Source of the DNA: Kiritimatiellia bacterium
GTDB lineage: Bacteria; Verrucomicrobiota; Kiritimatiellia; RFP12; UBA1067
NCBI GenBank assembly: GCA_017547265.1
Contig: JAFYQC010000027.1
Location: 1 to 10,509, forward strand
Reading direction: 5' to 3'
DNA: 10,509 nucleotides
Part shown: positions 5,045 through 10,509 of the stretch, in pieces
Numbering within the stretch: position 1 is the stretch's first letter
Layout: each line of letters begins with the position of its first letter
Notes under the pieces: generated by a model
Seen by the model: the letters and a program-made list of their open reading frames with translations, nothing else
The model's database searches: none
Told to the model about the DNA's origin: nothing
Translations under genes and position numbers: made by a program

Positions 5045-8000
5045 CTATGCGCTCCAGCGCCCGTAATAGGGCGAAGGCACTACAGGATAGACCTCATACA
5101 CATGACGATAGACTGCTTCGGTTTTGGCATTAATCTCCGACTCGGAATACGCGCCCGGAAGTCCCGTAGCATCGGCAAACAGGAAGTCATATATCTGCCG
5201 CCAAACGCCGTCGCGCGTACTTTCCTTGTCGCGCCAGTGGTCAATCTTGAGTTTCTCCGCCTTCAACGCCGCAAGAAGTTCTTTTGCAACCGACTTCACC
5301 TCCTCAGTCTCGGACTTCGAAAGCGTCGGCTTCTTCAACAAGTCGTATATCGCCAGCGTTTCTTCGTCCAGACCTTCCCGCACGGCGCGATCTTCCTCTG
5401 CGGACATCTCCTCTATGAACTTTAAAAGAGCCTCGAACGTCTGCTCTATCGTCAGTCGATTCTTCTCACTGTTGTAAGCGGCGACGATCTCCTCATATCT
5501 CCGCTGGAAGTCCGTGCGCAGCGGATTTCGGGCAAGAAGCGCGGCAAGTTTCGCCTCGACCGTCGCCTTGACGGACTGCACGGCGGTACGCTTTGACCGC
5601 GAAACTGCAAACTCCTGTCTAAGCCGTTCGAAGTCAATTCTGCTGATGTCGTATGGTGCGTGCTCGTCGCTTACGGCCCCCTGCGGCACAATCGCCTCGT
5701 CCACTATTTTATGCAGTTCACGCATGATGTCCGAGATGTCGGCATCTTCCTTCCCCTGCTGCAAGCTCATGTAGACAACTCTGATCGCCGCATATTCGCC
5801 GCGATAGCGGTTCACGCCCGCGAACGTGATGCACGCCTTGAACTTGGCGAAGCACGCACGGCACAGCACCTCGAAACGCTTGCGCGTCTCGTCGTTCTCG
5901 TTCGCAGCTTCCTTCGCCGCGTTTATGGCTGCATTCTTCGCAAAACCGTCTTCTTCCATGATCGCCGCAAGCGAAGCACCGTGCGCTTCCAGCCATTCCG
6001 ACACCAGCCGAATCGCCTCGTCGAGTTCCACCAGCAATTCTTCCTCCGGCTTCACGGGATCGGTCTCGCCACCTTCCGTGCCCGACCCACCGGAACCTCC
6101 TGCAAAAGTCGCCAATGCCTGACGCAGATTCCTGAGGATGCCGCAGTAATCTACGATCAGCCCATTGTTCTTGCCCTCGTTCACGCGGTTCGCACGAGCG
6201 ATAGCCTGCATGAGCGTATGCGCCTTAAGCGGCTTGTCGAGATATAGCGTTCCAAGAGACGGCACGTCAAATCCCGTAAGCCACATCGCACAAACGATGG
6301 CAATGCGGAACGGATGCTCCTCGGCCTTGAACGCCTCGTCAACGTCCATGCGCTCTCGCCCCACATACTCTAGCTTGGACTTGAACGCCTCCGGCAGACT
6401 CATCCCCTCCTTCATCACCTTCCGGTGTGGCAGAATGTCCAGTCCCCATTTTGCGAATTTCTCGTCCTCGTTCTGCTCTTCGCTGACGATTACGGCCTTG
6501 ACCGTCTCCTTCATCCACGCGACCTTACGTCGCAGGAACTGCTCTTCCTGCTCGTCCTCCGTCTCGTATAGCTTCGCCTCCAGCGCCTTTGTCTCTTCGT
6601 CCCAATACTTCGAGATAAGGTTGTACATCCTAACGCATGTGATCTTGTCGATGCAGACGAACATCGCCTTGCCGTTCTCCCATGACGTAGAATAATGGCG
6701 CACGAAGTCGCGAGCGATTTGGTCGAGGCGTTTTTCCGCAGTAATGACATGGTAGTCGCGCTTCAACTCGGACTCTAGCTTCTCAGCGACATCGACGTTC
6801 TCCGCCTCGAAAGTCGCCAGCTTCTCGGCAATCTTCTCGTTGATGTCCTTCGTAGCAACGTTCAGCTTTTCGCCCCGCGCATCATAGTAGAGCGGCACGG
6901 TCGCGCCGTCGTCAACCGCCCGCTGGAAGTCGTATCTGGACACGTAGTCCCCAAACACCTGCTTCGTCAATTCGTCGCCCTTGAATAGCGGCGTTCCAGT
7001 GAACCCGATATACCCCGCATTCGGCAGGGCGTTGCGCATGTTGAGCGCCAAAAGCCCGTATTGCGTCCTATGTGCCTCGTCGGAAATCACGATCACATCA
7101 TCGCGCATAGTGTACGCCTCGCCTGGACGCACCTCTTCATTGAACTTCTGGATGAGCGAGAAGATATGGCTCTTGTGCTGGCAAAGTAGCGACTTCAGGT
7201 GCGCGCAGCTTGCGGCTCTGCACTCATCCTTGTCGTTGTCAACAATGCCACACCCAGCGAAGGTCTTGTAAATCTGCGTGTCGAGTTCGTCGCGGTCTGT
7301 CAAAACCAGGAACGTGAAGTTGCCACCAACTTTGCGATGCACCTTGCGCGTGAAATACACCATCGAATAGCTCTTACCCGATCCCTGCGTGTGCCAAAAG
7401 ACGCCCAGCTTGCCATCCGTTGACTTGCGGTTTTTCACCGCTTCTACCGCACGGTTCACGCCGAGGAACTGGTGGTTACGGGCGAGAATCTTTGCAACTC
7501 CACCCGCCGATTCATCATAGACGATGAAATTCTCGAAGAGATCGAGCAGGTTCGCCTTGGAGCACGTCCCCTTCAGCAAGGTCTCCATATCCACCGCCCC
7601 CGGTTCATCTTCGGAAAGGCGCTTCCAGGCATGAAAGAACTTGAACTTGGCAGAGTGGGTGCCGATCTTCGCGTCGATACCGTTTGCCAGAATCACGAAT
7701 GCGTTAAAATGGAAAATCTGCGGCACGACCTTACGGTAATCGCAGAAGTTGTCACGATAGGCAATGGAGATGTCCTTCGTGACGTTCTTCAGCTCCATGA
7801 AGACAAGCGGTACACCATTCACGAATCCGACGACATCTGCACGGCGGCGACGGCCGAGCGAACCGCGCAACCACAACTCGCGCACGCAAAGGAAGTGGTT
7901 GTTCGTTGGCGTATCAAAGTCAAAGACGCGCAGATGAACTTTCTTCTTTGAGCCATCCGCGGCCGTAAAGCGGACGGGAATGCCGTCGAGCAAAAGCTTG

Positions 8001-8284
8001 TATTTCTCGCGGTTAAGGGAATCGAGGCTCGCGGCGACATCTGCCGCGGCAAGAATGCGGACACCATCTTCATAGGCCCCAGCAGGGAGCCCCGGATTGA
8101 GCCTTTCAAGTGCAGGACGCAAATAACGCACCAGCAGCACCTCGCCCTCGTCAACGCGCCCCAGCGTCCCCGCCGCACCGAAAACCTCCTGCATGGCATA
8201 GACGCACTCATCCCAGCCGAGCGTCCCGACCAGATACTCCGCCGTTGTCTTCTGCACCAGATTGTCTTCGGTGTAAGGGTTCAT
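5045..8284 (-). CDS. hsdR: type I restriction enzyme, R (endonuclease/translocase) subunit HsdR
   Basis: 1079 residues, normal for HsdR. The N-terminal PD-(D/E)xK nuclease has D150 (RRADVVG) and E164-x-K166 (FMELKN). The SF2 helicase motor shows Walker A TQGSGKS (299-305), the Walker B box DEAH (402-405), motif III-like FTGTP (428-432), motif V TGFDVP (670-675) and motif VI QAIARANR (693-700). A Gly/Ser-rich linker (729-739) precedes a long helical C-terminal region of the DUF3387 kind (about 740-1079), which docks to the methyltransferase core. HsdR makes ATP-driven DNA translocation and distant double-strand cuts, only in complex with HsdM2-HsdS. Neither partner is in the window. TAGGAG lies five bases before the ATG, and the gene is 15 bases after the dprA-like stop. 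No broken motif or frameshift is seen. Confidence 0.97.
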   Translation of the reverse strand: MNPYTEDNLVQKTTAEYLVGTLGWDECVYAMQEVFGAAGTLGRVDEGEVLLVRYLRPALERLNPGLPAGAYEDGVRILAAADVAASLDSLNREKYKLLLDGIPVRFTAADGSKKKVHLRVFDFDTPTNNHFLCVRELWLRGSLGRRRRADVVGFVNGVPLVFMELKNVTKDISIAYRDNFCDYRKVVPQIFHFNAFVILANGIDAKIGTHSAKFKFFHAWKRLSEDEPGAVDMETLLKGTCSKANLLDLFENFIVYDESAGGVAKILARNHQFLGVNRAVEAVKNRKSTDGKLGVFWHTQGSGKSYSMVYFTRKVHRKVGGNFTFLVLTDRDELDTQIYKTFAGCGIVDNDKDECRAASCAHLKSLLCQHKSHIFSLIQKFNEEVRPGEAYTMRDDVIVISDEAHRTQYGLLALNMRNALPNAGYIGFTGTPLFKGDELTKQVFGDYVSRYDFQRAVDDGATVPLYYDARGEKLNVATKDINEKIAEKLATFEAENVDVAEKLESELKRDYHVITAEKRLDQIARDFVRHYSTSWENGKAMFVCIDKITCVRMYNLISKYWDEETKALEAKLYETEDEQEEQFLRRKVAWMKETVKAVIVSEEQNEDEKFAKWGLDILPHRKVMKEGMSLPEAFKSKLEYVGRERMDVDEAFKAEEHPFRIAIVCAMWLTGFDVPSLGTLYLDKPLKAHTLMQAIARANRVNEGKNNGLIVDYCGILRNLRQALATFAGGSGGSGTEGGETDPVKPEEELLVELDEAIRLVSEWLEAHGASLAAIMEEDGFAKNAAINAAKEAANENDETRKRFEVLCRACFAKFKACITFAGVNRYRGEYAAIRVVYMSLQQGKEDADISDIMRELHKIVDEAIVPQGAVSDEHAPYDISRIDFERLRQEFAVSRSKRTAVQSVKATVEAKLAALLARNPLRTDFQRRYEEIVAAYNSEKNRLTIEQTFEALLKFIEEMSAEEDRAVREGLDEETLAIYDLLKKPTLSKSETEEVKSVAKELLAALKAEKLKIDHWRDKESTRDGVWRQIYDFLFADATGLPGAYSESEINAKTEAVYRHVYEVYPVVPSPYYGRWSA

Positions 8285-8299
8285 GGCGACTCCTATAAA

Positions 8300-9607
8300 C
8301 TAAGGCAAAAAGAAGACTATATCTGCTTTGCCGCGTTTCTTGGCTTTTTCCATAGACGCGATTTTCCCGTCAGCACACGCTTTTTCAATTAGCAGCTTCC
8401 AACCTTTGGGCGAAAGATACCCATCTGGATCGACAGCCTTGCGAAGTGCCTTTTCTGTATAGCTCTTTTTTGCAAGCGCGGCAATGAGTTCTGAAAGAAG
8501 CGCAGAATAAATGCCACAATTCTCTTCTGTGGCATAAGGCACAGTGGGCTCAGAAACCTTCTTGAACTCCCCGTCAACTGTCTTTGATTCACTTGCCGTA
8601 TAGTCGAACAACGACGGCTGCATCGCAGGATTCGCTTTCAATGCAGCATCATTTGCCTTCTTAATCATTGATAGCAACAAATCGGTGGCCGTCCATGCAA
8701 TGCCGCCCTTCCTAACGAGTTGCGCACACCCCTCGACACGCGTATTCCCCATGTAGACATAGACCGGACGATGTTCTGGACGCTTCAACTCTTCCACCGC
8801 CCCAGCCCACGTTCCACCTTTTGTATCCGATTGCGCCACAAACGCGTAGTCAGCCATTGCATATATGTACTTGTTGCGATCCATAGCGTTAATCGGAGTA
8901 AAGCGTTCTTCTGGATCGACAGCAGAAAACAGTAAAACGTTTCCGGCGCCAATGGCCTCGCGATTCTCACGCATAAGACATGTCTTCAATAGATCGCCTG
9001 GCAATGCCGCAATAACGCTCCCGCCGCACTCAAACGCCGAACGCATCGAAGTCTGATCCGCGCCTCTTGCTCCACCAGACACAATCGGCATATGCGCGTC
9101 AACACATTCGCAAACAACACGCCGGATTGCATCGGAAGCCTCATCAGAAATATTGCGCGACCCAACAAATGCCATCCCCCCTCCGGCGAAAAGATCGGCA
9201 TTGCCAACATAGTACAAAACTGCCGGCGCCTTTCCCTTCAGATACTGCTTCATTCGTGCTGGATACAGTCCGTCGCCACGCCCAACTGGACGCACTCCAT
9301 GCTGTGCCCACCGATTCAAAGACATGGACAAGGCAAAGCCCCTGTCCAACAATGCCTTAACCCTTTCTGCTGACGCTGGCTCCTTCAGACGGGAATTCTC
9401 CTGCGGCATTGCGCACACCTCTTCAACAAGCCCGGCGTCATGCAACAAGTCCCCAGGTCTCTTGCCCAATGCGTTCAACGATTGCGCGAATGCATTGTAC
9501 TGCGGCAATGTCAGAACGTGCGACTCGCTTTCTGGCGAGCCCAGGGTCCCGCACAAAAGCAAAATCGCCTGAGTATCGGATGAAACATCAAAGTCGTTGT
9601 TAATCAT
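8300..9607 (-). CDS. DprA/Smf-like DNA-processing protein (SLOG Rossmann fold)
   Basis: 435 residues. The N-terminus (about 10-60) has TQAILLLCGTL, LTLPQYNAFAQSL and GKRPGDLL, like the DprA helical domain. The Rossmann-like SLOG/DprA core spans about 105-315, with VGRGDGLYPARMKQYL (108-123), FVGSRNIS (147-154), VSGGARGAD (176-184; DprA consensus SGxAxGID) and a glycine turn GGT (264-266). A long Lys-rich linker (about 315-360) leads to a probable winged helix (about 362-435) in the place of the DprA C-terminal domain. DprA binds single-stranded DNA and loads RecA in natural transformation; related SLOG proteins handle nucleotides in conflict systems. The start ATG lies one base after the stop of the RecQ-PRTase gene and has GGAGGAG inside that gene, so the two are translationally linked. 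This copy is probably a defence-island paralogue rather than the housekeeping dprA. Confidence 0.88.
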   Translation of the reverse strand: MINNDFDVSSDTQAILLLCGTLGSPESESHVLTLPQYNAFAQSLNALGKRPGDLLHDAGLVEEVCAMPQENSRLKEPASAERVKALLDRGFALSMSLNRWAQHGVRPVGRGDGLYPARMKQYLKGKAPAVLYYVGNADLFAGGGMAFVGSRNISDEASDAIRRVVCECVDAHMPIVSGGARGADQTSMRSAFECGGSVIAALPGDLLKTCLMRENREAIGAGNVLLFSAVDPEERFTPINAMDRNKYIYAMADYAFVAQSDTKGGTWAGAVEELKRPEHRPVYVYMGNTRVEGCAQLVRKGGIAWTATDLLLSMIKKANDAALKANPAMQPSLFDYTASESKTVDGEFKKVSEPTVPYATEENCGIYSALLSELIAALAKKSYTEKALRKAVDPDGYLSPKGWKLLIEKACADGKIASMEKAKKRGKADIVFFLP

Positions 9608-9624
9608 TTCAATCTCCTCCTCCC
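9608..9624 (-). promoter_or_regulatory. strong ribosome binding site inside the recQ-PRTase 3' end
   Basis: The final codons of the RecQ-PRTase gene (Gly-Gly-Gly-Asp) are written as GGAGGAGGAGAT, so they double as a near-perfect Shine-Dalgarno for the dprA-like ATG at 9607. The stop TGA and the ATG are separated by one A. This supports tightly coupled synthesis of the two proteins. Confidence 0.75.
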
Positions 9625-10509
9625 GAAGAATCGGCTAATGCAAACGGCACAACGGCGGACGCTCCCGCTTTTAGCAATATTGCAGCAGCGATGGTAAAAG
9701 TCCACTTAGAATCCACCATGTCGTCAACCAACAGACAGGTTCCTGACGGCACCGCTCCGACAATTTCAAACGCCCCTATTAAATTGTTCTGCTGGAATGC
9801 GGAATTCTCCATCTCCTTCTGCGGTGGCGTGTCCTTTGTCTTTCGAAGAACCTCGACAAATGGCAACGAGAGCCTATCTGCAAGCCGCCGCGCAAAGTCA
9901 GGCACAAGCGTAGGCGTACGCCGCGAAGGTATGCACGTCACCCACTCCAGTCTCTGATCTGGCAGCCATCTGCCAAGGAGTTCAACGCTTGCGTCAACAA
10001 GCTGTTCGCTGAAATGCGGTGGAGACGCCCGATATTTTCCTTCCGGAACAAGCCGCCCGAGTCCACCTGCACCATACACCGACAAAGCCCTCCCCTCGCA
10101 CATGAGAAGTTCAGTCGGTATATTCTTTTTCGGTTCAATACCAAATGCCGCTGCCGCCGTTGCAGCATCGGCCCATTGCTTCCTTGGCGCTATTGGCAAA
10201 TCCGACTTGTTTAGGAACTCAGCCGCCTTTTGTGCAAGGTCTGGATCACAAGCTGTTGGCAATGCCTCGTCTGGACAGCAATTGCAGCACCGCTTACATA
10301 ACGATTCCTCAGCAGGACTGTCCAACTCCCGACAAAGGAAATTCATCAGGCAATCACGCGAGCGTACATACTCGTCCATGCGCGCCATCTCTTCATGCCG
10401 TATATCGGTCAGTCTCTGTATATTTTCCCGAGGAAGACGGTACTGTGAGAGCAACGGCGTTGCAACAAACATTGACTTCACCTTGACCACAGGAGAAGGC
10501 ACCTCCGAC
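9609..10509 (-). CDS. RecQ-type helicase fused to ComF-like phosphoribosyltransferase, C-terminal part only
   Basis: The frame is open to the right edge of the window. The GTG at 10502 is only an internal valine codon, so the true start lies outside. The visible 299 residues begin in the linker before the RecQ zinc domain. Counting from that GTG, C51, C69, C72 and C75 give the C-x17-C-x2-C-x2-C zinc ligands of RecQ (E. coli RecQ has x16-x2-x2). A helical region (about 85-185) contains SDLPIAPRKQW (100-110), a hallmark of this RecQ-PRTase group. Then a type I phosphoribosyltransferase domain follows (about 186-290), with EWVTCIPS (186-193), DTPPQKEMENSAFQQNNL (224-241) and the PRPP-loop segment LLVDDMVDSKWT (257-268). 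In the last, the usual TTG of ComF is replaced by DSK. The helicase ATPase core is not visible. The gene is first among those seen in the operon. Confidence 0.85.
   Translation of the reverse strand, partial: SEVPSPVVKVKSMFVATPLLSQYRLPRENIQRLTDIRHEEMARMDEYVRSRDCLMNFLCRELDSPAEESLCKRCCNCCPDEALPTACDPDLAQKAAEFLNKSDLPIAPRKQWADAATAAAAFGIEPKKNIPTELLMCEGRALSVYGAGGLGRLVPEGKYRASPPHFSEQLVDASVELLGRWLPDQRLEWVTCIPSRRTPTLVPDFARRLADRLSLPFVEVLRKTKDTPPQKEMENSAFQQNNLIGAFEIVGAVPSGTCLLVDDMVDSKWTFTIAAAILLKAGASAVVPFALADSSGGGD

Noticed and set aside
5660..6247. Plus-strand 195-codon frame opposite hsdR
   Set aside because: hsdR is certain from its motifs; this frame is its antisense shadow.
10500..10502. GTG at 10502 as the start of a free-standing 297-residue PRTase protein
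   Set aside because: The frame stays open to the window edge and the N-terminal part already holds the RecQ zinc cysteines, so the protein is a fragment of a longer helicase fusion.

Overview
This window looks like an accessory (defence-island type) region of a moderately GC-rich bacterium that uses the standard code. Start sites have purine-rich Shine-Dalgarno sequences, for example a GGAGGAG run before the dprA-like gene and TAGGAG before hsdR. There is no ribosomal, tRNA or other core gene to fix the taxon, so I leave it unassigned.

Layout. (1) Bases 1-1356 carry a full-length IS110-family (DEDD) transposase on the plus strand. It has a folded-looking 5' leader and is followed at once by a cluster of four strong palindromes or hairpins (1361-1499) of the REP-like kind that IS110 elements often target. 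(2) Bases 1500-1713 are mostly gene-free; they hold one weak terminator-like hairpin and one perfect inverted repeat of two 14-base arms (1662-1692). (3) Two small minus-strand genes follow: a 103-codon HTH-like protein (2178 to 1867) and a 46-codon UVR-motif-like helical protein (1854 to 1714). They are 12 bases apart. A short non-coding or degenerate leader (2179-2358) lies upstream of them. (4) A minus-strand intrinsic terminator (2359-2393) closes the large operon. (5) Bases 10509 to 2428 form one tightly packed minus-strand operon. In order of transcription it encodes the C-terminal part of a RecQ-type helicase fused to a ComF-type phosphoribosyltransferase domain (cut by the window edge), a DprA/Smf-like Rossmann protein, HsdR (type I restriction motor/nuclease subunit), a RadC-family JAB/MPN protein, and an unrecognised 602-residue protein. 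Gaps between these genes are 1, 15, 12 and 31 bases.

How it may work. HsdR supplies DNA translocation and cleavage but needs HsdM and HsdS, which are not in the window; they could lie upstream, past base 10509. The RecQ-PRTase and DprA-like proteins combine domains familiar from recombination and natural transformation, here wired into a restriction operon. They may process or sense single-stranded or invading DNA. The 602-residue protein contains an RNQWSH motif in a helical setting. This matches the R-x4-H signature of HEPN ribonucleases, most like the Swt1-type HEPN pattern, so it is a candidate RNA-cleaving effector. The function of the combined operon is inference; the individual domain calls for HsdR, RadC, DprA, RecQ-Zn/PRTase and IS110 rest on visible motifs.
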